From Peronospora farinosa (lineage: Eukaryota > Oomycota > Peronosporomycetes > Peronosporales > Peronosporaceae), in the NCBI GenBank assembly GCA_947646735.1, contig CANTFK010000785.1:186001-250000 (forward strand): 64,000 bases of DNA. The letters run 5' to 3'. The notes beneath the pieces were generated by a model. The model saw nothing but the letters and a program-made list of their open reading frames with translations, had not been told where the DNA came from and made no database searches. Positions within the stretch are counted from its first letter, which is position 1, and each line of letters begins with the position of its first letter. Of the stretch, positions 26,378-36,459 are shown in pieces. The position numbers and the translations under genes are program-made.

Positions 26378-27409
26378 TCACTCCGAACGAAGCATGCGGT
26401 ATACGTTCTGACTTGCTGCGCCAGTTCCTGCGGTACCGTATTCCGGGCTCGTTGCGTATGCGTCGGCTTTGGCTCCGCCATACTGCGTGACATTGTTGCC
26501 GTTCTTTGTAGTGCTAGCTCCAACTCTGCCGGCGGCATTTCCAGTGACCGTCCCCATGGGCGTTTTGCTCACGCTCGCTTTGACTCCTCCATTCTGCGAC
26601 GTGGATGTGATTGTGTTCCCATTCGTCGATTTAGTAGCTCCACTCGGACCAGGGGCGGGTCCGGTGCCCATGTTCGTTCCGCTCACACTCGCTTTGGCTC
26701 CGCCATTCTGCGACGTGGATGTGATTGTGTTGCCATTTGTCGGTGAGGTAGCTCTAGCCGGACCAAGAGCGGGTGTGGTGCCCATGCTCGTTCCGCTCAC
26801 ACTCGCTTTGAATCCGCCATTATCTGACTTGGATGTGATTGTGTTGCCATTCGTCGTTGAGGTAGCTCCAGCCGGGCCGGCGACACCAAAGCCGACATTG
26901 CCACCTGTACCGACACCAGAAACGCCACCGATATTGCCACCGACACCGGGACCGGCACCAACACCGACATTGCCATTGACACCGACATTGCCATTGACAC
27001 CGCGCCCGGCACCAACACCAGCACCAAAATTGCCACCGACACCAGGAATGCCACCAACACCAATACCACCGACACCAACATTGCCGCCGACGCCGAAATT
27101 GCCACCAACACCAGAAGTTCCGCCAAGACCAGCCGTTCCACCGATACCAGTGACACCGTACCCGTTACCGATCCCCCCACCGCTCACTCCAGTACCGTAG
27201 CCGACGCCGACACCATGTCCGCCATAAGCGCCACCATAAGCGCCACCTCGTCTGTATGCTCCATCTCCAGCTCCGTAGCCAGCACCGCCACCTTGCATAC
27301 CCATGCCAAGGAGTCCGAACGTCTAGGCGGCCTCTATCTCAGCGTATGCACCGTTTGAAAGTGCCACGACGGCGAGGCACACGGCACTGAACTTGCTGCT
27401 GGTGAACAT
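26378..27409 (-). pseudogene. Array copy 14, otherwise open but TAG at codon 29
   Basis: The frame spans 343 codons with three modules. The module order (GGF, GGA, GGV) matches a shortened version of copy 7 rather than copies 4-6, so the three-module state has arisen more than once. TAG at codon 29 is the only visible lesion. Confidence 0.75.
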
Positions 27410-28332
27410 CGTTGGAGTTGCTTGTTCGTTAAAGTCTTGTATTGCACACGAGCTGCTGGATGGATGTTAGCTCGAGTGAGAAAGATTGGAAATGAATTTG
27501 AGACGGATTGGTTCGTTGGCGTGATCGTGCCAGAAAAATCGCCCAGGACAGTCAAATGCCAGGTGCCAGACACTTGTGACCCGTGGAATATCTGCCGTAA
27601 GGCACATGATGACCCGTGTTCGAAGAGGTATGCAGAGACCCAGATGAAGTATCGTTTTCGCCGTTTGCATGCCGTTTTTTTCAGGTCTCTCCATTCGCTA
27701 GTATCAGAACTGCGTCACGTGGTAGTTGACGAGCCATGACTATTTTTAAACGAAGATACATGCCCGAATATTGTGATACTTGCCAAGATGCGCGGCCTAA
27801 GCAAATACAGCCGAGTAGGCCAGGGTCATGTGTGTGCTTTGAGAGCTATCCCGAGATGCAGCTTTCCGTAATGTAGCTGGAGGAATTGATGCGAACACGG
27901 TGTCCATGTAGCAACATGGTGTTGCCATCCACTATTGACTTTTTCTTTACAACAAACGTTTGTAATGAAGCTTACCATACGTTGCAGTCGGCTGGGTGGT
28001 CAGGATCGTCGTCACTACTATTTTTCACAGAACGTAAAGAATGTGAGACCGGTTCAAACGGAAGCTAATGCTACACGTTCTTTTGGTGGACGCCAGGGTT
28101 ACGAAGACAAGTGAAATCGGTCTTTTTGAAAGTGACGTGGGCATGAGATCGAAATCTAGTGAAGGAGTAGTAAAATACAAGCTTGTCGACCGTTGTTTTT
28201 GATGTAAGAGTCTACTCTTGAAGCGAGGTGCAAACCAGTGGTAGACGAAAGCATGTCATTTATTTCTTACAACAATATGAAATAGTGAGCAAACAACTCA
28301 ATCAAAGAGAGGTGATAAACGTATCACTTTGT

Positions 28333-29542
28333 TCACTCCGAACGAAGCATGCGGTATACGTTCTGACTTGCTGCGCCAGTTCCTGCGGTACCGTATTCCG
28401 GGCTCGTTGCGTATGCGTCGGCTTTGGCTCCGCCATACTGCGTGACATTGTTGCCGTTCTTTGTAGTGCTAGCTCCAACTCTGCCGGCGGCATTTCCAGT
28501 GACCGTCCCCATGGGCGTTTTGCTCACGCTCGCTTTGACTCCTCCATTCTGCGACGTGGATGTGATTGTGTTCCCATTCGTCGATTTAGTAGCTCCACTC
28601 GGACCAGGGGCGGGTGTGGTGCCCATGCTCGTTCCGCTCACACTCGCTTTGACTCCGCCATAATCTGACTTGGATGCGATTGTGTTGCCATTCGTCGGTG
28701 AGGTAGCTCTAGCCGGACCAAGAGCGGGTGTGGTGTACGTGTTTGTTCCGCTCACGCTCGCTTTGACTCCTCCATTCTGCGACGTGGATGTGACTGTGTT
28801 GCCTTCCGTCGACTTAGTAGCTCCACTCGGACCAGGGGCGGGTCCGGTGCCCATGCTCGTTCCGCTCACACTCGCTTTGGCTCCGCCATTCTGCGACGTG
28901 GATGTGATTGTGTTGCCATTTGTCGGTGAGGTAGCTCTAGCCGGACCAAAAGCGGGTGTGGTGCCCATGCTCGTTCCGCTCACACTCGCTTTGAATCCGC
29001 CATTATCTGACTTGGATGTGATTGTGTTGCCATTCGTCGTTGAGGTAGCTCCAGCCGGGCCGGCGACACCAAAACCGACATTGCCACCTGTACCGACACC
29101 AGAAACGCCACCGTTATTGCCACCACCCGACACCGCGCCCGGCACCAACACCAGCACCAAAATTGCCACCGACACCAGGAATGCCACCAACACCAATACC
29201 ACCGACACCAACATTGCCGCCGACGCCGAAATTGCCACCAACACCAGAAGTTCCGCCAAGACCAGCCGTTCCACCGATACCAGTGACACCGTACCCGTTA
29301 CCGATCCCCCCACCGCTCACTCCAGTACCGTAGCCGACGCCGACACCATGTCCGCCATAAGCGCCACCATAAGCGCCACCTCGTCTGTATGCTCCATCTC
29401 CAGCTCCGTAGCCAGCACCGCCACCTTGCATACCCATGCCAAGGAGTCCGAACGTCTAGGCGGCCTCTATCTCAGCGTATGCACCGTTTGAAAGTGCCAC
29501 GACGGCGAGGCACACGGCACTGAACTTGCTGCTGGTGAACAT
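28333..29542 (-). pseudogene. Array copy 15, TAG at codon 29 plus frameshifting deletion
   Basis: This is the rightmost copy, next to the array border. Codon 29 is TAG, and a deletion joint at about 29,114-29,128 like that of copy 9 breaks the frame at 29114. Five modules remain to 28333. Several module substitutions occur only here (for example PAFGPA and NTVTSTSQ), consistent with weaker homogenisation at the array edge. Confidence 0.75.
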
Positions 29543-30208
29543 CGTTGGAGTTGCTTGTTCGTTAAAGTCTTGTATTGCACACGAGCTGCTGGATGGATGT
29601 TAGCTCGAGTGAGAAAGATTGGAAATGAATTTGAGACGGATTGGTTCGTTGGCGTGATAGTGCCAGAAAAATCGCCCAGGACAGTCAAATGCCAGGTGCC
29701 AGACAGTTGTGACCCGTGGAACATCTGCCGTGAGGCACATGATGACCCGTGTTCGAAGAGGTATGCAGAGACCCAGATGAAGTATCGTTTTCGCCGTTTG
29801 CATGCCGTTTTTTTCAGGTCTCTCCATTCGCTAGTATCAGAACTGCGTCACGTGGTAGTTGACGAGCCATGACTATTTTTAAACGAAGATACATGCCCGA
29901 ATATTGTGATACTTGCCAAGATGCGCGGCCTAAGCAAATACAGCCGAGTAGGCCAGGGTCATGTGTGTGCTTTGAGAGCTATCCCGAGATGCAGCTTTCC
30001 GTAATGTAGCTGGAGGAATTGATGCGAACACGGTGTCCATGTAGCAACATGGTGTTGCCATCCACTATTGACTTTTTCTTTACAACAAACGTTTGTAATG
30101 AAGCTTACCATACGTTGCAGTCGTCTGGGTGGTCAGGATCGTCGTCACTACTACTTTTCACAGAACGTGAAGAATGTGAGACCGGTTCAAACGGAAGCTA
30201 ATGCTACA

Positions 30209-30544
30209 CGGTTTTTTGGTTTAAGTTTAAGCTTTTGACGTTATTCGAGCTCGGCGACGTCAAATATTGCAGCATGCTCATGCGCGTCAGTCGTGGCGTA
30301 CCAACGGCGACTGCGACATGTTTCAGACAACCTACGAGAAGCGGGTTGGATTATCTCGGAAGACATTGCAATCTACGAAAATCGCTACGGGTCGTTCAAT
30401 GGTATTGACTGCTACACTGTTGTGCACGTTAAACGATGAAAGCTTGTGATTGAGGGTGACGCATGGGTCGCCAAAGCCATCAACACTATAAAGGTAAAAT
30501 CGTGTCTGTGTCGACGCTGCGTTGCGTTGCAACAGGCCCATATA
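30209..30544 (+). other. Array border and unclassified degenerate coding-like sequence
   Basis: Similarity to the array ends near 30,208. The following 330 bp contain short open stretches in alternating frames (for example one reading EDIAIYENRYGSFNGIDCY around 30,360-30,420) that look like decayed coding sequence. I cannot assign it to a family. It may be the upstream part of the flavoenzyme relic that follows. Confidence 0.3.
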
Positions 30545-31081
30545 CGAAACACAAAGCACCAAACGTCGGACTACGAGATACCGCATGTACTAGAGACGGA
30601 ATCGATTGCGGGTATGGGGAAACGGCGAACGGCTAATCACCGATAATTTCTTGCCGTTGGTTGACCAACATGGAACGGAAAGCTATGTTAAGAACCGCGC
30701 ACGTCTCCTGCTCGAACTCTTGGAGACTATCAGGACAGCTGTGTCGGCTCATCGTATCGGTGTCTGTATTGACTGTAATGGTGTTTCCGTTGGAGGGTAG
30801 CGAAGACAACTACGAGATGTTCAAGTACACGATGGAGCGTCTTATTACGTTTGGGGTCTGGGAACACCTCTCGCCATTTTAAAGGGCCTTGGCTTTGGCT
30901 ACTCGTCAAGGTGCCATCTTATTACGGTGTCCGACGCCAAGACGGCATTCATCATGTCCAACAACAAGTACATTCGTGACCGGTGGAACTCACGAAGTTC
31001 CGCCTGTGCATTCAACCCCGACCTGGCCGAGCGCTTCCAGAATGACTGGCCAGAGGCTGGACGTAGTTGGGAGGCAAATGC
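30545..31081 (+). pseudogene. Decayed old-yellow-enzyme-type NADH:flavin oxidoreductase
   Basis: Translated segments in shifting frames match the layout of the old yellow enzyme / 12-oxophytodienoate reductase family. A TSDYEIPHVLETESIAG-like stretch (family DYxxPRxLExxEIxG) is followed by DNFLPLVDQHG and YVKNRARLLLELLETIRTAV (family YGGSxENRARFLLEVVxAV), then RIGVCIDCNGV, then DNYEMFKYTMERL, then FNPDLAERFQNDWPEA (family NPDLxERFRNGWPL). Frame changes, an in-frame stop near 30,800 and the missing HGANGYL region show that it is dead. A copia element is inserted at its right end. The family call rests on recognised motifs, not a search. Confidence 0.5.
31077..31081. repeat. Left copy of 5-bp target site duplication (AATGC)
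   Basis: AATGC directly precedes the left LTR and is repeated directly after the right LTR at 34281-34285. Five base pairs is the usual duplication size for Ty1/copia integration. Confidence 0.9.
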
Positions 31082-31273
31082 TGTAGAGGATCACGAATTA
31101 CGTCAGTGATGTGTGTGTCGTGAAAAGGACAACTTGCATGGACAGTGTTCTTCGAATGATCTGGATTGTGTGATCAGTTTATGAAGGGTTTATACATTCA
31201 CTTTAGTAGTAGTTTAACTCTTAATACTACTTTTCATTTGGCAGCACAGTGAAGTAGTTGAGCTATCGTTACA
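31082..31273 (+). repeat. Left LTR (192 bp)
   Basis: It starts TGTAGAGGATCACG and ends GCTATCGTTACA. It is identical to the right LTR except for one transition at 31199. Confidence 0.92.
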
Positions 31274-31288
31274 GGTTATGAGCCCAAA
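31274..31288 (+). other. Primer-binding site, half-tRNA type
   Basis: GGTTATGAGCCCAAA follows the LTR without a gap. It resembles the complement of the anticodon arm of initiator tRNA-Met (anticodon CAT gives ATG), as in Drosophila copia, which is primed by an internal tRNA fragment rather than the tRNA 3' end. The Gag start codon at 31278 lies inside the site. Confidence 0.6.
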
Positions 31289-32285
31289 TACGTTGGCTCC
31301 TAATGACATCCTCACGGATGACAATTACTTCATGTGGGAATTTAATGCACGCATGACACTCGCGCGCAAGGATCTTTTGGATCACGTTTTGATTAAGCCA
31401 GAGCCGGCAGTGCTGCGGGAGAATCCCGGATGGAAAGTCGCCGATATGAAGGCTCTGGCTGTACTGGTGAAACTACTCTCTCCAACCTATCAGTGCATGG
31501 TTCGGGAATGTGAGTCTGCGTTTGAAGCTTGGGAGGTTCTGAAGACGTTCTTTGCGAAGAAAAATCTTCACAACCGAGTGCAACTTCGGAAAGAATTACA
31601 TGAATTTGTGATGGAGACTGGTGCGAGTCTTATGGACCATCTACTAAAATTTGATGAGCTGTGTCTCAAGCTCGGAGCTGCCGGTGACAGCATAAATGAT
31701 GATGAAAAGCTAGTTTTGCTTTTGAGAAGTTTATTATCCGAATATGATGATATGGTGCGCATCATTGAGGCACACAGCAACGTGACGCTGTTAGACGCAA
31801 AAGAGATGCTCCGCCGGGAGTATGACACTCTTCAGAAGCGAGACAAGAAGGAAACCGCTTTTAAGGCACACGCTCAACGTAATGAACCTCGACGCTTTCA
31901 AAGTAACCGAGGACACCGTGGTCAAGAAGAAAATCGAGATCGCTACCAAACTTCGAGGAAAGGAAAAGCTTATGCGAGTTTTCAAGGCAAATGCTTTGCG
32001 TGTGGCCGGCATGGACACAAGAGATCGCAGTGTCGTAACGTGAAACCATCGAGACCTGGTGATGAATTCGTTTTTTCGGCATTCAGTGAAGAACCAATTT
32101 CGAATTCAACTTGGTTGCTGGATAGTGGGGCAAGTCGTCATATGACTGATGACAAGCGTAAATTTGTGGAATACGAAGATTTAAGTACCCCAATTTACAT
32201 CACTGTGGCAAATGGACATCAGTCCATTTGCCACAGTGATGTAAATTGCTCTCAGGAATACCTGATCAGTCGCGAGCTATTATAG
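31278..32285 (+). CDS. Copia Gag and truncated protease
   Basis: Residues 1-190 match the copia-type Gag layout (YFMWEFNARM near the start, a WEVLKTFF helix, and an LLRSLLSEYDDMV helix). A basic linker precedes a CCHC zinc knuckle (C239, C242, H247, C252), which binds RNA. The aspartic protease begins with D282-S-G-A, but the frame runs into an inverted repeat at 32191-32248 and stops at 32285, so the protease lacks its remainder. The product could still form particles but could not process a polyprotein alone. Confidence 0.85.
   Translation: MSPNTLAPNDILTDDNYFMWEFNARMTLARKDLLDHVLIKPEPAVLRENPGWKVADMKALAVLVKLLSPTYQCMVRECESAFEAWEVLKTFFAKKNLHNRVQLRKELHEFVMETGASLMDHLLKFDELCLKLGAAGDSINDDEKLVLLLRSLLSEYDDMVRIIEAHSNVTLLDAKEMLRREYDTLQKRDKKETAFKAHAQRNEPRRFQSNRGHRGQEENRDRYQTSRKGKAYASFQGKCFACGRHGHKRSQCRNVKPSRPGDEFVFSAFSEEPISNSTWLLDSGASRHMTDDKRKFVEYEDLSTPIYITVANGHQSICHSDVNCSQEYLISRELL
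32191..32248. repeat. Perfect 27-bp inverted repeat at the integrase deletion point
   Basis: The arms 32191-32217 and 32222-32248 are exact reverse complements, separated by ATCA. The left arm is ordinary protease coding sequence; the right arm is its inverted copy. This suggests that the reverse transcriptase switched strand, copied back 27 bases and then resumed far downstream, losing integrase. Confidence 0.92.
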
Positions 32286-34081
32286 TTTGTGAGAATTCCC
32301 GTGCCCCAGATGATCGAATGGAGATATACTTAGGGTCGAACAAAAGACCTTATAGTACATTCACGTCATCTCGTCTACTCACGAATGATGATTTTGACGA
32401 TGAGAGGATTGATCTACCGCTTTTAACGGATGGATCACCTGTCGATGGCGAAAATGATGAGCCGGACCCTAAACGTCAATGTGTTGACGATTACGAAATA
32501 TCGCTTTCTGCTACTGATGTACCAATGAATTTACGAGAGGCGTTACAGTCGATGGACGCAGAAAAATGGAAGGCAGCAATTCAAGCAGAAATTAATGCTC
32601 ATCTTAAGAACCACACATGGGATGCTGTCAATCGTCCTCCAGGTGTCAAGGTCATTGGTCACAAGTGGGTATTTGGTTACAAGTACGATGAAAACGGTCA
32701 AATTGTTCGTTACAAAGCACGCTTGGTTGCCCTCGGATATCTGCAAACGCATGGTTTTGATTACTTCGACACATATTCACCTGTAGCATGCTCAAACACG
32801 ATTCGTGTATTTTTGTCTGTTTGTTGCAGTATGCAATATGTAATTCGACAATTTGACGTGGAAACGGCGTTTTTGAATGGTGATTTGGAAGAAGACGTTT
32901 ACATAGAGGCACCATATGGAATTGAAATTGCACCTGGAATGGTGTGCAAATTACGACGCAGCTTATATGGATTAAAACAAGCGGCTGCGGTTTGGCACAA
33001 GAAAATATGCTCTGTGTTTTCGGCCATGGGCTTCGAACAATGTCGAGCAGACACATGTCTTTTTGTTCGACGCAATAATGCAAAAAATAAGTCACCCACA
33101 TACATAGTCTTGTATGTGGACGACCTCCTTATTGGATGCAAGTCAGATGCAGAGGCGGACACGATTTATAAGGAAATGTCAGAACATTTTACTGTCAAGT
33201 CACTTGGAGCTGCGCGGTTTATTTTGGGCATGGAAGTTAACTACTCACAAGAAAAGGGGGAGTTGGTGTTGAAACAGTCCCAATTTATTATGAAGGTGGT
33301 CTCGAAGTTTAAGCAAAATGAAGCTTATGCAGTTCGCAACCCTATCTGCGCAGGACAGGACCTAACTCCGGATGAATCACACCCAGTGGTTAAAGACATT
33401 ACTTCGTATCGCAAATTGGTCGGCTCGCTGCTGTATATTGCGAATGCAACGCGACCGGACATAAGCTACGCGATGTCAGTATTATCGCAGTACTTGGACC
33501 AGCCACGACAGATGCACTGGCGAGCGGCTTTACGTGTTTTACACTATCTCATGGGAACAAAATCGCACGGAATTAAGTATAACAAATCGGACGACAAAAA
33601 GATGATGCTTTGGGCATACTGTGACGCGAATTGGGGAAATGATAAGAAAACTCGTCGATCTACGTCTGGAGTGTTGATTTTACTCGGAGGTGCAGCTGTC
33701 GTATACAAAAGCAAACGCCAAAGTTCGGTGGCTTTATCCTCTGCTGAAGCGGAATATATGGCACTGGCACTAGCTACGCAAGAAGTTATGTGGATTCGTT
33801 ATTTGCTGAAAGAGATGGGTGTCACATGTAAGACTGCGACTACAGTGCACATGGACAGCAAGTCGACTATAAGTATTGCGACGAATCAGGGATATACTCC
33901 AAGAGCTAAGCACATTGACCTTAGGATGCATTTTGTTCGAGACCACATTGAGCAAGGTGATATCCAGCTCAAACATGTTCCGTCAGCTATGCAACTTGCT
34001 GATTACCTGACGAAGCCGCTTGGTGCTCCACAATTGATGCGACTACGCGATGAAACTGGAATTCGCGAGAGTGCAAGTTGA
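32249..34081 (+). pseudogene. Copia reverse transcriptase and RNase H remnant
   Basis: This frame begins after the inverted repeat, out of frame with Gag. It first shows an acidic linker typical of the integrase C-terminal tail, then the RVT_2 reverse transcriptase (REALQSMDAEKWKAAI entry, FDVETAFLNG, YGLKQAA, catalytic YVDD at 33113-33124), then RNase H with the expected acidic residues (YCDANW, SSAEAEYMAL, HMDSKST) and the KHIDLRMHFVRDHI end. The open frame is 612 codons with no internal stop, so these enzymes decayed little after insertion. Without a start or fusion to Gag it is unlikely to be expressed normally. Confidence 0.85.
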
Positions 34082-34088
34082 AGGGGAG

Positions 34089-34280
34089 TGTAGAGGATCA
34101 CGAATTACGTCAGTGATGTGTGTGTCGTGAAAAGGACAACTTGCATGGACAGTGTTCTTCGAATGATCTGGATTGTGTGATCAGTTTATGAAGGGTTTAT
34201 ACATTTACTTTAGTAGTAGTTTAACTCTTAATACTACTTTTCATTTGGCAGCACAGTGAAGTAGTTGAGCTATCGTTACA
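34089..34280 (+). repeat. Right LTR (192 bp)
   Basis: It starts TGTAGAGG directly after the purine tract and ends GTTACA before the second AATGC. One base differs from the left LTR. Confidence 0.92.
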
Positions 34281-34504
34281 AATGCTACCACGACATTGCG
34301 TTTTACCAGGCCAAGAACGTGCTTAGGAACGAACTAGAGGCACACAAGAATATAGCAGCTCGTGATAATCAAATGCATATAGTAAGTTTTGATAGCCCTT
34401 TGACATGAAAATCGTTGCGTCGAAAGAAACCTGCAGGTGCAACTACATTGAACTGATAAGTGTTTGACTTTTACGTACTACTGGGACCCGAACTCGTTTG
34501 CTGA
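34281..34504 (+). other. Right flank of the copia insertion
   Basis: The right target duplication (34281-34285) is followed by about 100 bp open in one frame (reading YHDIAFYQAKNVLRNELEAH) and ending at a possible GTAAGT donor near 34,381. This may continue the interrupted coding relic on the left. I cannot identify it. Confidence 0.3.
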
Positions 34505-35428
34505 TTACCTTTTCAGATCATTAGCCGTGTCACTCTTTGGGACGGAACCTATCGTACCGTTGTGAGCGGCTCTGATTTTCTGCCGCTTTGTCGCCGATGG
34601 TCGCTGTTGCTGCTGCATTTCCATTGGAATAAGACTAAGCTCGACGTTCGTAACGTTGTTCTCGCTGTCTGTTACAGCGGAAGCTATCAAATTGACGTCC
34701 GCAACGGACGATTTCACGACTGCACATACCGACTGTTTCGTCTCTCGAACTTTCTTTATGATGCACTGGAACTTGGTTTGGTCCGCACACAAATACGGTT
34801 GCAAAGATTTTTTCTTCTTCAGTACAAGTTCCGACAGGCCTGTAAGCTTGACGAACGCAGTGTTAAACACGACCGTCTTCATGTCTATATCTAGCACCAC
34901 TCGAGGTGTTGTTGTCTTCTGGAACACACCACTCATGACCTTGTTCCCCACGGTTTGTTTGCCCCCATTTTCCTGTGCAAGAAACATTTTGGTTTCTTTC
35001 TGTGCTTGTTCTGCCTTTTGCTGAGCAATTTCAAGATCTCCACGTAGCATTTCAATGTATTGTGACGTATTGTCCAGAACGGACTGCTTGTTCTTCTTTG
35101 TCTGGACACCAGCATCATCCAGCAATGCTTTCAGCTGACTGATACGTTCATTCAACTTGAACATACGCTGCTTTTCCTTCTGATTCAAATCTTCTCTCGA
35201 CCGTTTGACGGCATTGGATGGAGTACTGGAATCGCTGCAATTACTCGTAAGTGTCGGTCGGTAGTTGGACGATGACATGCGCGGCGTGGGAGGAGAATAA
35301 TAAGGCACACCTTGTTCGTATTTGACTGTCGTATGCATCAATTGATGATAGATATTGGGTACTGCGTGTGGTTGTTGAAAAAGTCTTGGACGATCGTGAT
35401 TCGACTCTAAATGCTGGTCGTATCGCAT
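34505..35428 (-). CDS. bHLH-PAS type transcription regulator (307 aa)
   Basis: Residues 1-72 are low-complexity and rich in Tyr, Pro and Ser, with an RPRLFQQP motif near the start that the second paralogue also has. Residues 75-130 form a basic helix-loop-helix: a basic stretch with KRSRE and KEKQR, helix 1, a VQTKKN loop and helix 2. A short coiled extension (131-150) follows, and residues 168-270 look like a PAS fold (TTPRVVLDID through VELSLIPME). The basic region lacks the Arg at position 13 that usually reads E-boxes (Met here), so DNA specificity is uncertain. A paralogue in opposite orientation lies at 48799-49884. The start is the first ATG in frame. A TCATTTCC element lies about 50 nt upstream. 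Confidence 0.75.
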   Translation of the reverse strand: MRYDQHLESNHDRPRLFQQPHAVPNIYHQLMHTTVKYEQGVPYYSPPTPRMSSSNYRPTLTSNCSDSSTPSNAVKRSREDLNQKEKQRMFKLNERISQLKALLDDAGVQTKKNKQSVLDNTSQYIEMLRGDLEIAQQKAEQAQKETKMFLAQENGGKQTVGNKVMSGVFQKTTTPRVVLDIDMKTVVFNTAFVKLTGLSELVLKKKKSLQPYLCADQTKFQCIIKKVRETKQSVCAVVKSSVADVNLIASAVTDSENNVTNVELSLIPMEMQQQQRPSATKRQKIRAAHNGTIGSVPKSDTANDLKR

Positions 35429-36459
35429 GGTACTTATAAACGAGGTGACGTACCTATTGGTTTAATGGAACGGTTGGAAATGACAGCTGGAGGCGATTAA
35501 CGCAAGCTCTGAGTGGCTAAAAAGATGAAATATGACAATGCGATTGGTCAACCAACAGCCCTAATGTTTGCTAATCACAAGACAGACATAGAGAGAGAGA
35601 GAGAGAGAGAGGCAGACAGACGAGTCGATTTAATCTGTTAAGTGTCGCTTGCCCCGAGATCGACTCTAAAAATGCTGGAGTTGATGTCTGGGGGGATTAC
35701 GTCCATCATGAAGGATGGACGTAATCCATACGCTAGTTTCAGATAACCGCCGTTAAGTCGTTCCAGTGACATGCACGTTTTTGTTGCCCACTTTGCAGCT
35801 GGTAGCTGATTCACGCACGCTTCAGTAGCAGACGAAAGCAGCACATTAGGATACTAGCGAACTCATTGATGATATACTGAGTAGACACTCACGAGCTAGC
35901 CAGTGATGTATACCCCTTGTAGGTCACCTAAGCAGTATTGCCAAAATTTCGATGTACCCGTTAGCGGGACCCACCGCTCTCATTTGCCCTCGTAGTGACA
36001 CGCATACAGGGTCACCAGCTACTCGTAAGAATCAACAAAAAGTAGCAAAGGCGATATATCAGTCAGTGCTCGAAGGTTGTAATGCTACTGACAGAACTAT
36101 GTGATGAAATATATAGTCACAATGAACAACGGCAGCTGATCGACTGCAACACATTCGTGCCAACTCAAGAGTCGACAAGAATTGACTCTGATGCGACATT
36201 ATAATTTGCCTGTCACGACTTCGTTTATCGCCATCATCAATACAAATGGTAATCTCCTTTTACGATGTAGCCATTCGTTCTGTCCGACCTGTTGCAAGCG
36301 GGCCTTATATATTTGTCGCCAAACAGACTGTTCATATCATAGCGCCAATTGCGGCATCGTTTTGGCACTACCCTTCATCTTACTTCATCACGTTACTTTG
36401 TATGATTACCTCTGCAAGGATTTGTCACTTCAGTGCCATCACTTTACAAAGTGACTGAC
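35429..36459. other. Intergenic region with GA tract and small hairpin
   Basis: The region between divergent genes contains a (GA)10 microsatellite at 35591-35611 and a perfect 14-bp inverted repeat (35694-35707 and 35714-35727, six-base loop). A fragment around 35,655-35,675 repeats part of the bHLH gene start (TCGACTCTAAA-TGCTGG), hinting at a small local duplication. No gene is supported. Confidence 0.55.

Larger units (their letters stand above)
1..30208. repeat. Tandem array of 15 gene-containing units
   Basis: Fifteen near-identical head-to-tail units fill the left half of the window. Taking the start codon of the minus-strand gene as anchor, units lie at 839, 2792, 4770, 6726, 8680, 10634, 12820, 15002, 17318, 19144, 21311, 23382, 25453, 27409 and 29542, giving spacings of 1826-2316 bp. 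Each unit has one glycine-rich secreted-protein gene and a spacer of about 0.9 kb. Length differences come mostly from gain or loss of 114-bp coding modules and from deletions in the glycine-rich part. The array runs off the left edge. It stops abruptly near 30,208, where the spacer similarity ends inside a run that all other units continue. Near-identity of the spacers as well as the genes indicates ongoing homogenisation. Confidence 0.95.
31082..34280 (+). mobile_element. Ty1/copia LTR retrotransposon lacking integrase
   Basis: The 3.2-kb element has 192-bp LTRs (TG...CA) that differ at a single base (C at 31199, T at 34206), a primer-binding site directly after the left LTR and a purine tract (aaggggag) directly before the right one. 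Order of parts: Gag with zinc knuckle, start of protease, then directly reverse transcriptase and RNase H. The whole integrase region is absent, and a perfect inverted repeat marks the gap. Because integrase is missing while LTRs are nearly identical and the target duplication is intact, it probably moved recently using proteins of a full element, or lost integrase during that last replication cycle. Confidence 0.92.

Noticed and set aside
1..30208. A changed genetic code with TAG read as Gln
   Set aside because: Other genes in the window end in TAG (the MYB gene, the HEPN-TPR gene and the OB-fold gene), so TAG is a stop here.
1..30208. CRISPR array or ribosomal DNA as an explanation of the tandem repeats
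   Set aside because: The units are about 2 kb, contain a protein gene with signal peptide, and have no short repeat-spacer pattern or rRNA sequence.
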